The notes under the pieces are model-generated. The model saw only the letters and a program-made list of their open reading frames with translations. It was not told the DNA's origin and searched no databases. A program made the translations under genes and the position numbers. 46,102 bases of DNA from JBBIND01 sp037444075 (lineage in GTDB: Bacteria; Acidobacteriota; Terriglobia; Bryobacterales; Bryobacteraceae): assembly GCA_037444075.1 (NCBI GenBank), contig JBBIND010000027.1, positions 1 to 46,102 on the forward strand, in the 5' to 3' direction. Below, piece by piece: positions 30,380 through 39,200 of this stretch; position 1 is the first letter of the stretch, and every line of letters starts with the position of its first letter.

Positions 30380-32634
30380 GTGCGGTTAACCAGCAGGCGA
30401 GCGTGGCAGGAGTGCGCCGCCTCAAGAAACAGCTGGCACTCTTCGACCAGGCGGCGGGCCTGCTCATGGTCAGGCGAATCGTCCCGCTGAGCGTGCGCGG
30501 CGAAGAAGTAGTCAGCAAACTTGCCCTGCGCAAAGGGGTCGAAGAACACTTGCGTGTCGTAGTAGTGTCGCCTGAAGGCGTGTACGCTTTCATCCGCGTC
30601 CTCCGGCGAACTGCCGAGTTTGAACTCGAGCAATGCCTGAGCGGCGTGCAGCATCGACGCGTAGGCGGTCTGCGCGGCTCGCACGGGGTCGGACTGTTCC
30701 AGGTGCAGTTGGGCTTCAAACGCTTCGCGTTCGCAGGCCGCCAATTGGAATTCGACCGGGGAGACAACCTCACCAGCGCATTCACCTACGCCGAGGTCGC
30801 CCAGCGTGAATTCCCGCGGGTCTCCCCAATCCGTGAACAACTCGGGGGCGGCAGCGTAGGGGAGAACTTCGGAAAGATCTTCAATCAGAGTCTTGAACTC
30901 ACCCTTGCCAATGCGCCTCACGAAGCTGTGGAAGTCCTCGCCGGAGGTTCGCTTCTCGAGGTAGTAGTTAGTGATGCGGTCCAAGACCTCCGGCACTCTC
31001 TTGGAAGGCACGGCGCCGATAGCCAGCCCGTAGGAGCCGGCGTTGTTGCTCCACTGTCCGCCGAGCAGCACCTGGAAGTGGGGAACCGTGTAGCCTTGCC
31101 GGTTGCGGCTGACGCCGTAGAAGCCAACATCGGCTATATGGTGTTGCCCGCAGGAGTTGAAACAACCGCTGATCTTGACGCGCAAGCCGCGGACAATGGC
31201 GTCGGTGGCGCCGTTGCGCTCCGCCAGGCGGCTGCGTAACTCAGCAGCCAAGCCGCGCGACGAGGCGATTCCGAGCTTGCAGGTATCCGTGCCAGGACAG
31301 GCGGTGATGTCGACGATGCTGCCGGCGCAGGGTTCTGCCAGTCCGAGGGCGCTGAGTTCATCATGCAATTGCGGCAGGCCGGACTCCGAGACCCAACGAA
31401 GCACGATGTTCTGTTCCACCGTTGTGCGCGCTGTTTCGCGCACATACGTCCGGCAGATGCGCGCCACGGCACGCAGTTGGTCAGACGTGATGTCGCCCAA
31501 AGGCAGGGTCAGCGTAACGGCGGCGTAGCCCGACTGCCTTTGCCGGTGCACATTGGATTGCAGCCAGCGCCGGTATTCCTCTGAGCTTTCAGCCCCTATT
31601 TGCACCAGCCCGGGTGGACGCACGGGTTGCTCAGTGTGCGCGTGAGCTCCCGGTATGTAGGCGGTCCAGGCCGGGTCTTCCGCGAGAGTCTTTCGTTCCT
31701 CCGCCACCAGCCGGCGGAACTCATCGATGCCCAGCTTGGCGACGAGGAATTTGAGCCGGGCGGCATTGCGGTTCCGCTTTTCGCCCAGCCGCGTGAACAC
31801 ACGGGCAATCGCCTGAGCCGTAGGGAGCAGTTCCTCTTCCGGGAGGAACTCCTCCATCAGTTTGGCCTGATACGGCACCGTGCCCAGGCCGCCGCCCACA
31901 TAGAGGGCAAAGCCCCGGCGCGTCTCTCCGTCCACTTCGCGTGTCGCGGCGACGGCGCCGAGGTCATGGATGCGCACCAGCGCACACGGCTTGTCGGAGC
32001 ATCCGCTAAATGCGATCTTGAACTTGCGCCCAAAATTCTGGCAATCGGGATGGCCGAGCAGAAAACCAGCCAGAGCCTGCGCGTAAGGTGTCACGTCGAA
32101 CACTTCGTCGTGGCAGACACCTGCCAGCGGGCAGGCTGTGACGTTGCGCACGGTGTTGCCGCAGGCTTCGCGCGTCGTAATGCCGACCGCTGCCAGGCGC
32201 CGCATCAGCGCCGGCGTGTCCTCGATGTGGATGTAGTGCAGTTGAAAGTCCTGCCGCGTGGTGACGTGCGCCACCCCTACGGAGTATTCCTCGGCGACGT
32301 CCGCCATCGTCTCCAACTGCGCGGCGTTCACCCCGCCGAAAGGGATCTTGATGCGCTGCATGCCGGGCGCGTCCCAGAGGGTGTGCGGTCCTTTGGTCAG
32401 TCCGTCAGAAGGGAAGGGAAGCGTGCGCGACTGCTTGCCGTCATGCCTGTGCCCGTTATCGTAGCGTTGGCCGTAAGCGCCGCGGCGCAAGCGAGTCTCG
32501 GCGAACACCTTGTCATCCAACTTGCCCGCCTTCTTCAACGCGATCTCCTGCTCGAAGGCCTCGATTTCCTTGGCCAAGGAGGGCGGCATCTCAGCTTCAA
32601 GTGCTTGATTCCACAGATGGTTGCTTGCTTTCAT
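30376..32634 (-). CDS. Siroheme sulfite/nitrite reductase with a C-terminal helical (HEPN-like) extension
   Basis: A 752-residue ferredoxin-type sulfite/nitrite reductase. It has two ferredoxin-like half-domains (TTRQDFQLHYIHIEDTP; later TTVEQNIVLRW) and siroheme-binding arginines around NVTACPLAGVC. The 4Fe-4S/siroheme cysteines are C-PGTDT-C and C-FNS-C (TACPGTDTCKLG, SGCFNSCGQHH). Normal enzymes end near residue 600-620. Here about 130 further residues form helices (EAQLHLEQSDPVRAAQTAYASMLHAAQALLE, then HSCHARLL) that look like a HEPN domain. AGGGG stands just before the ATG at 32634. Reduction of sulfite to sulfide for assimilation is most likely; nitrite is the alternative. No ATP sulfurylase or APS reductase is nearby. 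Confidence 0.88.
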   Translation of the reverse strand: MKASNHLWNQALEAEMPPSLAKEIEAFEQEIALKKAGKLDDKVFAETRLRRGAYGQRYDNGHRHDGKQSRTLPFPSDGLTKGPHTLWDAPGMQRIKIPFGGVNAAQLETMADVAEEYSVGVAHVTTRQDFQLHYIHIEDTPALMRRLAAVGITTREACGNTVRNVTACPLAGVCHDEVFDVTPYAQALAGFLLGHPDCQNFGRKFKIAFSGCSDKPCALVRIHDLGAVAATREVDGETRRGFALYVGGGLGTVPYQAKLMEEFLPEEELLPTAQAIARVFTRLGEKRNRNAARLKFLVAKLGIDEFRRLVAEERKTLAEDPAWTAYIPGAHAHTEQPVRPPGLVQIGAESSEEYRRWLQSNVHRQRQSGYAAVTLTLPLGDITSDQLRAVARICRTYVRETARTTVEQNIVLRWVSESGLPQLHDELSALGLAEPCAGSIVDITACPGTDTCKLGIASSRGLAAELRSRLAERNGATDAIVRGLRVKISGCFNSCGQHHIADVGFYGVSRNRQGYTVPHFQVLLGGQWSNNAGSYGLAIGAVPSKRVPEVLDRITNYYLEKRTSGEDFHSFVRRIGKGEFKTLIEDLSEVLPYAAAPELFTDWGDPREFTLGDLGVGECAGEVVSPVEFQLAACEREAFEAQLHLEQSDPVRAAQTAYASMLHAAQALLEFKLGSSPEDADESVHAFRRHYYDTQVFFDPFAQGKFADYFFAAHAQRDDSPDHEQARRLVEECQLFLEAAHSCHARLLVNRT

Positions 32635-32665
32635 AGACCCCTGCGCCGGGCGCCCCCACGGAGTT

Positions 32666-32706
32666 GATATACCCTAAACTATATCGGAATTTAGATCATT
32701 CGGCAA
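32666..32706 (-). promoter_or_regulatory. Promoter with an inverted repeat for the siroheme reductase operon
   Basis: On the minus strand TTGCCG (32701-32706), a 17-bp spacer, TATAGT (32678-32683). GATATA-N8-TATATC (32666-32685) covers the -10, as a repressor site would. The AT-rich symmetry resembles Rrf2/CymR-type operators, but this is only a resemblance. Nothing else is seen in 32707-32818. Confidence 0.55.
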
Positions 32707-32818
32707 GCCGCCCACCCGACGCGCGATGCCCGCCAGCTACCCTGTGTTCAAACAGCGAAGCAAAGTATACGCATGCGCCCGCAGTTGACGATGGCGGACG
32801 CCGCGGCGCGCCGAGGGT

Positions 32819-34153
32819 TTACAACTTCGCGAGCTCCGCGCGGTGCGCCCAAATCTTCTCAAAGGCGGCTACGTACTGATCAATCAGTTCCGGCGCCTCG
32901 CCGTAGAGCAGCGGCAGGAAAAGATGCGTGCGGTTCACGTGGTCACTGCCAGGCATGGCAGCCGGGATGACCGGCTTGTGATGCCACCACTTGGCTTCCG
33001 AATAGATCTTGAGTTTGTGCTGTTCCGGGTACTCCCAAATGGTCGCCCGGACGCCCTCCGCCTTGAGAGCATTCACGAGAGCGCCGCGCGAAAAACCGGC
33101 TTTCTTCTCGTCCAACAACAACATGCTGGCGTAATAGTACGCCCGCTTCTGATCAGGGCGGCAGCGTGGCTCGCTCAGACCCGGCAAATGAGTCAGGCGG
33201 TCGTTCATCTTCCGCACGTTCGCCCGGGCGACTGTGGTGCGCTCGTCCAGCCCCTTCAATTGCTGCCGCGCAATCGCCGCCGCCAGCGGGTGCATGCGGT
33301 ACTTCTGCCCGAATCCCGTGCCCTCGTACGCGCGCACGGGGCTGCTATCGGGGAACTTCACCGGATCAAGGTATTCGCCGAACGCAGCGGCACGCTCATA
33401 GTACTCCCTTGTCTGGTACATACCCATGCCACCCTCCACCGAGGGCAGGACCTTGGAAGTCTGGAAGCTGTAGATGCCCATGGCGCCCCAGGTGCCCATT
33501 TTGCGCCCCTGCATCTCGGCGCCGTGCGCGTGGGCGGCGTCTTCGAGCAGAATGAGGCCCTTTTCTTTGGCCCACGCGCCGATATGGTCCATCTCGCAGG
33601 GCAGACCCCAGGAGTGCATCACACAGATGGCTCGGGTGCGCTTGGTGAGCTTGCGCTTGCAGTCTTCCAGATCAAAGCAGGCAGTACGCGGGTCGATGTC
33701 GACGAAAATGGGCACGCAGCCGAAGAAGCGCATCGCCAGGCAAGTCATGTAGAAGGTGTAGGAGGGCACCATGATCTCGCTGCCGGGCGGCAGATCGAGC
33801 GCGAAGTACATGCTGGTAAGCGCGCTGGAGCCGTTCATGTGCGCCTTGACGAATGGCGACTTAGTGTAGGCCTGCCACTCCTTTTCAAACAGCGGCAGTT
33901 CCTCGTAGAAGCGCCTGCTGTCGAGCAGGTCAGCCAGGGCTTTCTTCTCCGCCGGGCCATATCGCGGCCAGACGGTCAATTCGCTGACTTTGCTCGCGGG
34001 GAAGCTGACAGATTTCGGTCCGTTGTTCAGCGCCAGCGGCTCACGCGCTGCGCTGGCGGAGCCGGCCAAGGCGAGGGCCGCCCCGCCAGCCTGCACGATT
34101 CTCCTGCGCGTTGTGCCGCGCGGGGTGCTCGTTCGATTGTCTGCGTTCGACAC
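32819..34153 (-). CDS. Tat-exported DegT/DnrJ/EryC1/StrS aminotransferase-family protein
   Basis: A 444-residue fold-type I PLP enzyme with a twin-arginine leader (TTRRRIVQAGGAALALAGSASA, about residues 14-35). GSSALTSMYFALDLPPGSEIMVPSYTF is the cofactor-binding start of the fold, followed by LLEDAAHAHGAEMQGRKMGTWG. SFQTSKVLPSVEGGMGM carries the PLP lysine, which is intact. Members usually transaminate nucleotide sugars in the cytoplasm; a Tat leader implies the holoenzyme is folded with PLP and then exported. The GTG start at 34153 has AGGAGG eight bases upstream, and that SD overlaps the stop of the previous gene. It forms an operon with a ceramidase-like protein. Substrate outside the cytoplasm unknown. 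Confidence 0.85.
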   Translation of the reverse strand: MSNADNRTSTPRGTTRRRIVQAGGAALALAGSASAAREPLALNNGPKSVSFPASKVSELTVWPRYGPAEKKALADLLDSRRFYEELPLFEKEWQAYTKSPFVKAHMNGSSALTSMYFALDLPPGSEIMVPSYTFYMTCLAMRFFGCVPIFVDIDPRTACFDLEDCKRKLTKRTRAICVMHSWGLPCEMDHIGAWAKEKGLILLEDAAHAHGAEMQGRKMGTWGAMGIYSFQTSKVLPSVEGGMGMYQTREYYERAAAFGEYLDPVKFPDSSPVRAYEGTGFGQKYRMHPLAAAIARQQLKGLDERTTVARANVRKMNDRLTHLPGLSEPRCRPDQKRAYYYASMLLLDEKKAGFSRGALVNALKAEGVRATIWEYPEQHKLKIYSEAKWWHHKPVIPAAMPGSDHVNRTHLFLPLLYGEAPELIDQYVAAFEKIWAHRAELAKL

Positions 34154-34165
34154 AGTAAGAACCTC

Positions 34166-35524
34166 CTATGGGGTCTGATTGCCTAATAGTTCGCGGATGG
34201 TTTGCTTGACGCGCAACTCGGTGCCGGGTCCGGCGTTGGATGCGCTGGGTTCGTAACCGCCTTCCTCGAAGGCGCGGTCCGTGCAGAGATAGCCAGGGCT
34301 GAGATCACCGTAGCCTGCCACGGCGACAAACTCACCCGGCAGCAGCCCCTGTGCGTACCTTTGGAACTCCAGCATCGGCTCGCCGGGCAGGTTCAGGACG
34401 CGAGCTGCGCCAAGCTGGAGAAAACTGATTTCGAGGGGCACTTGCCTCTCGGCGAATGCCACGGCGATGGCAGCACGATACCGCTCCTGACCGGAGTTTG
34501 CTTCGTTCGCCATCCTCGCGCGGGCGGCTGATGCAGCATACTTCGCGTCTGTCCTTGCAGGGAGGCGCACTGGCGCCGCGCGCCATTGGACGCTGCCTGC
34601 CGGTCCCCAACGCGTCTTGTTCACAGCTGCTTCCATGCCCTCCACAAGGCGCGCCGTCAGCAGTTCGCGCGCCTGCTGTGAACCGTCATTATACTTGCCT
34701 GCGGTGACGTCTCCGGCGGCTCCAGTGAAGTACACCTGGAAGACGCCTTCCTTCTGTTCCAGCGTTTCACGCGCCGCGCTGACGAAGTCGCCGGAGATCC
34801 TCCCGTCGCAGCAGAACGTCTGCGGATGACTGGCGTAATAGTGCAGCCGAGCCAGCGCTTTTTCTCCGCGGGCCACGGTGATCGTCTTCAGGATGGTATC
34901 CACGTCACCCTCGGGAAGCGCGGCCAGCGCGGGGTCCTTGCCTCCGGAACTGAAGCGCGTCACCAGGCTGCCCCCGCCGGTGATGATGCGGCGCGCCGAT
35001 GCCACACCTTCTACTTGAGCTTCACCGGTGCCTACGCGGTCAAAGGGCTCCAGCCTTCGCGCGGCTTCTTTGACCGCCTTAGCCACGCGGTCCGCCAGCG
35101 CTTCGATAACCTCTTCGGTCATCATCAGGGGCGGCTCCGGAGAGCTGTGGAGGAGCCGGTAGGCGCTGCCGTCGATGTAGGGGGCGCTGTGCTGGTGTAC
35201 GGAATGTATGAAGATGCGGGATTCGGACGCCCCGGAAGCGGCTGCGAGCTTGCGGCGCCACAGGGCGTAGGTTGAATTGCTCAACCCGCACCAGTCGATG
35301 GCGCAGAGGACGGAGCGCTCACCGCGATGTTCCAGGATGACGCCCTTGGCCCAAAGTGGAGATTCCACTTCGCTGGCGGGCGTGACCCAAATAAGAGGCT
35401 GTCCCAGTGGCGGCGTGACGTCGGCTCGGAAGGTGGCCACGCGTGGAGGCTCGCTGCCGTATGCGGTTCCGCAAAGGCACAGAAAAACGTAAGCGAGGAT
35501 CTTGAGCGTTGGTATCAGCCGCAC
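34166..35524 (-). CDS. Secreted neutral/alkaline ceramidase-like protein
   Basis: A 452-residue exported protein with signal peptide (MRLIPTLKILAYVFLCLCGTAYG) and the N-terminal domain of neutral/alkaline non-lysosomal ceramidases. Marks include FRADVTPPLGQP, HSVHQHSAPYIDG with zinc-type histidines, and RLHYYASHPQTF and YFTGAAGDVTAGKYNDGS. The C-terminal domain of true ceramidases is missing, as in many bacterial members, so activity on ceramide is uncertain. The GTG at 35524 is the likely start, with a weak SD (GCAGG). Its TAG stop is part of the ribosome site of the aminotransferase gene, 12 bp before that start. Confidence 0.85.
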   Translation of the reverse strand: MRLIPTLKILAYVFLCLCGTAYGSEPPRVATFRADVTPPLGQPLIWVTPASEVESPLWAKGVILEHRGERSVLCAIDWCGLSNSTYALWRRKLAAASGASESRIFIHSVHQHSAPYIDGSAYRLLHSSPEPPLMMTEEVIEALADRVAKAVKEAARRLEPFDRVGTGEAQVEGVASARRIITGGGSLVTRFSSGGKDPALAALPEGDVDTILKTITVARGEKALARLHYYASHPQTFCCDGRISGDFVSAARETLEQKEGVFQVYFTGAAGDVTAGKYNDGSQQARELLTARLVEGMEAAVNKTRWGPAGSVQWRAAPVRLPARTDAKYAASAARARMANEANSGQERYRAAIAVAFAERQVPLEISFLQLGAARVLNLPGEPMLEFQRYAQGLLPGEFVAVAGYGDLSPGYLCTDRAFEEGGYEPSASNAGPGTELRVKQTIRELLGNQTP

Positions 35525-35594
35525 ATTGATGCCTGCTTATCAGAAGCTAACCGCAAGAGACAGGTGAAAGCAACTCTGTCCTCGCCACTTTTTT

Positions 35595-35624
35595 GCGCAA
35601 GAACCAGAACAACCGCGCAAGAAC
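35595..35624. repeat. Two direct repeats upstream of the peroxiredoxin
   Basis: GCGCAAGAAC at 35595-35604 and again at 35615-35624, exactly 20 bp (two helical turns) apart and about 60-90 bp before the peroxiredoxin start. Candidate activator half-sites. No -10 box is obvious downstream. Confidence 0.4.
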
Positions 35625-35682
35625 AACCGCATGCTAAGCTGGCATTAATGGCCGCAAAGGCCAACTCTAACTGGGAGGGACC

Positions 35683-36219
35683 ATGAATCGTTCTCTGCTG
35701 AGCGTGGCGGCCTGTGCGGTGGCCATCGCTTTGCCGGCATTCGCTCAAAGCGCTCCGAAGACGCATCTTAAGATCGGGGACAAGGCGCCCGAGTTTTCGC
35801 TGCCTTCCACCACGGGGAAGCCCATCAGCCTGAAGGACTACCTCGGCAAGAGCCTGGTGGTGGTCGCGTTTTTCCCGGCCGCCTTTACCGGTGGTTGAAC
35901 GAAGCAAATGACGGCGTACCAGGCTGGTATCGCCAAATTTGAACAGATGGGCGCCCAGGTGTTGGGCGTGAGCACTGACAACTTGCCGAGTTTGCGTCAC
36001 TGGGCGGAGGAGCACCTGCAGACTTCCTACCCACTGTTGAGCGACTTCATGAGGAAGACGGCGGATAGCTATGGCGTGCTGATGCCCGAGCGGGGCATCG
36101 CCAACCGCGCCACGTTCGTGATCGACCTCGAGGGGCGCATCCAGCACATCGAGGAGGGCGGCACGGCCATCGATCCCGCCGGAGCGGTGGCCGCCTGTAG
36201 CCGAATCCGCGCGCGTTAA
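35683..36219 (+). CDS. Exported peroxiredoxin with in-frame UGA at the peroxidatic position (probable selenoprotein)
   Basis: Read through one TGA (35896-35898), the frame gives 178 residues. There is a signal peptide (MNRSLLSVAACAVAIALPAFA), then the AhpC/TSA fold (LKIGDKAPEFSLPSTTGKPISLKDYLGK). The active site is FFPAAFTGG-U72-TKQMTAYQ, then VLGVSTDN, YPLLSDF and NRATFVID, ending AACSRIRAR. In this family FTGGCTKEM carries the peroxidatic cysteine, so the UGA replaces precisely that codon and nothing else is damaged. A hairpin 14 bases downstream fits a bacterial SECIS. GGGAGG precedes the ATG. Selenocysteine would give a faster peroxidase. The alternative is a nonsense mutation. No sel genes are in the window. 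Confidence 0.82.
35913..35934 (+). promoter_or_regulatory. SECIS-like hairpin after the UGA codon
   Basis: GGCGUACCA pairs with UGGUAUCGCC around a GGC loop, nine base pairs with one bulged U. The loop lies 23 bases after UGA72, within the range of bacterial SECIS elements. GG in the apical loop and a bulged U are the features SelB recognises, although here the bulge can be drawn on the 3' side. Confidence 0.6.
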
Positions 36220-36249
36220 GCAGCAAGGCATGCGCGGTCCTATGGTTGA

Positions 36250-39200
36250 ATGGTGGGTCTGCGCATGCCCCGCGAATCCTTCTCCACTTCTGACAAGCGC
36301 TTCCTGATTGCCGCAGCGGTCGCCTGCCTGTTAGCGGGCCTCTACGTTGCCTACTTCTACCAGGACGCCTTCCCACAAGCTTCCCTGGAACTGAAGCTGA
36401 CCCGCCAGCAGATCACTGAAGCGGCCCGAGTCTTTCTCGAGAAGCAGAAACATTCCACTGCGGACTACCGGCAGATCACGCTGTTCGAACCGGACGAACA
36501 GGCTCGCCTGTTCCTGGAGCGGGAAGCCGGACTCGACGAAGCCAACCGCCTCATGCGTGGCGAAATTGCCGTATGGAAATGGCGCGCTCGTTGGTTCCGC
36601 CCGCCGCAGGAAGAGGAGTTGGTTGTTCAACTCGCGCCGGACGGGCGGCTGACGGGATTCCGCCACGTGGTTCCGGAAGCCATGCCCGGCGCGCGTCTCT
36701 CCAAAGCTGAGGCGCTCGCCCTGGCGCAGGCTTTTCTCGGTGAACAGACTTCGCTGCCGCACCGCCCCCTGGAAGAAGAGGAGCGCGAAAGGCCGGCGCG
36801 CCTGGATTTCCATTTCACCTGGGAGCAGGAAGGCTTCCGCGTCGGCGAAGCGACCTACAGGCGGAGCGTCACTGTGCAGGGCGACCGTCTGGGCGGTTAC
36901 GCCGAGTACTTGCACGTTCCCGAACAATGGCGGCGGGACTTTGCACGCCTGCGCTCGAGCAACCAGCTATATTCGCGCGTGGCGCAGGCGCTGTTTGTCG
37001 TGCTGATACTGGCCGCCATCGGGGCAGTAGTGCTGGCTTTGCGGAAGCGCCAGATTTCGTGGCGCCCGCTGCTCGTTATCAGCGCCGTGGTGGGGGCTCT
37101 TACCGTCGTCAGCGAAGTGAACGCACTTAGCTTCTTTATTGACGACATGGCCACCAGCACCCCCTATCCGCAAATGGTGGCGTTCGGATTGCTCCAGGCG
37201 CTGGGCGCCGGTGTCGGCGTGTTCGTCTACGTGCTGCTGGCTGCGGCTGCGGGGGAGCCCCTTTACAGGCGCTTCTTCCCTGAAAAAATCAGACTCGCCG
37301 CGCTGTTCACGCGGGCGGGGCTGAGGAGCAAAGAGTTCTTCCTGGCCTGCATTTCCGGGCAGGCTTTCGCGGCGCTGCACATGGCTTTCATCGTGGCTTT
37401 CTATTTGATCGCCACGCGGCTGGGCGCCTGGACCCCGCAGGATGTGAGCTATTCCAACCTGCTTTCCACCGCGCTGCCCTGGCTGTATCCGCTTTCGATT
37501 TCCACGCTGGCTTCCGTATCCGAAGAGTTCTGGTTCCGGCTGCTGGCCATCCCCCTGCTGCTCAGGCTGACGCGCTCGCGCTGGTTCGCCATAGTGGCGC
37601 CGGCCCTTCTGTGGGGATTCCTGCACGCCAACTATCCGCAACAACCCGGCTACATACGCGGCGTGGAGGTGGGGTTGATCGGCGTTGCAGCCGGTTACCT
37701 GATGCTGCGGTTCGGCATCCTGGCCACGCTGGTCTGGCACTACACGATAGACGCCGTGCTCATCGGCACGTTCCTGTTCCAGGCAGACGCCTGGCACTAC
37801 CGCCTCAGCGGCGTCGTGGTGGCTGGCCTCGCGTTTGTGCCAGCCGGCTGGTCCTTGTGGGTGTACTGGCGTAAGAAAGGCTTCGCGGTAGCGGCGGAGA
37901 TCACCAACGCTGGCCGGGAGGAGACCGCGCCCGTGGTGACCGAGCCGGGCGTCGAGACCCCTCCCGGTCCGCCGCTTCGGCCTCGGTGGAGCCGGCGCTG
38001 GCTTTATGCGGCAGCAGCCTTGGCGCTGGCGGCGGGCTCGATATGGAGCCCGGTGCGGCTTGGTGATTTCCTCCGGATTGGCATTGACCGTACCGAGGCA
38101 GCTGCAGTCGCCGATGCCTGGATGCTCGACCGGGGACTGAAACCGGGTGAGATGCAAAAGGTGGTCCAATTCCAGGCTGGACTCGATCAAGCCGCCTTCG
38201 AATACTTGCGCCGTCTTGAAGGCCCCCGAAAGGCCAACGAGGAAATCCGCGCTCACACCGACACGGGCCTGTGGCGCGTGCGCTATTTCCGTCCTCAACA
38301 AAAGGAGGAGTGGCGCGTTTTCGTAGGGCAACAGGGCAGGGTGAGCCGCTACGAACATCTGCTCGAGGAGACTGCCGTCGGCAGCAGGCTGGATGCGGCG
38401 GCTGCCATGGAGGTGGCGCAGAGCGGGCTCCAGCCATTCGCAGAAATCGACTGGGCTGGCTACAGGCTCGCGGATTCTTCCGCCGAAGAGAGACCCAACC
38501 GCACGGACCACCACTTCGTGTGGGAACTCCAGGGCCATAGCCGCGGAGAAGCCAAAGTAAGGCTCAGCGCCACCGTGACGGGCGAAGAACTCGGCTCTTG
38601 GCGCCGCTATTGGAAGCTCCCTGATGAGTGGCTTCGGGAATTCGAACGCCCGCGCTTACAGGCTTTCATTCTCCCGGCGCTGTTGGGCGCGGTGGCTACT
38701 TTGATGGTGGTCTTTCTGGTGCGCCGGTTGAGCGGACGCGGAATGCCGGGCCATCACTTCCATTGGCGCATCTATGCCGCCGGCGCATTGGCGCTGGGTA
38801 TCGTCTATGGCGCGCAGGGGCTCAACCAGTTCACCGTGCGCATGGGCTCTTACAACACGGCGACGCCACTGGAGAACCATCTGGCGCAGTGGGTGGTGCA
38901 GTGGGGGTTGATGAGCCTGCTGACCGGGGTCCTGGGCGGCTTGCTGCTGCTGGCGGCGGACGTGTTCCTGCAGGCAGTGGATGGAAGGCGGCGCATGGCC
39001 GTGCCATCGCTCGCGACCGCCGCGGCTTTATCGGCGTTGCTCTGGGGGATCCTCAGGGCGTTGAGTGCTCTTGCCGGCCTCGTGCCCGGCGAGCGCTACG
39101 CTGCCTCGACCCCGGATATCTCCGCAGCGGAGGGTTGGGTGCCCGCGCTGCAGCCACTCGCGGAGGGTGTTACGGCGGCGGTGCTGCTGGCGGCTTTGGC

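Noticed and set aside
35683..35898. Peroxiredoxin as a simple pseudogene or frameshift
   Set aside because: The frame is identical on both sides, the stop falls on the catalytic codon only, and a SECIS-like hairpin follows; selenocysteine explains more. A point mutation is not formally excluded.
36967..38538. 523-residue minus-strand frame opposite the CPBP gene
   Set aside because: Rich in His, Arg and Gln with no domain; it is the complement of a hydrophobic membrane protein.
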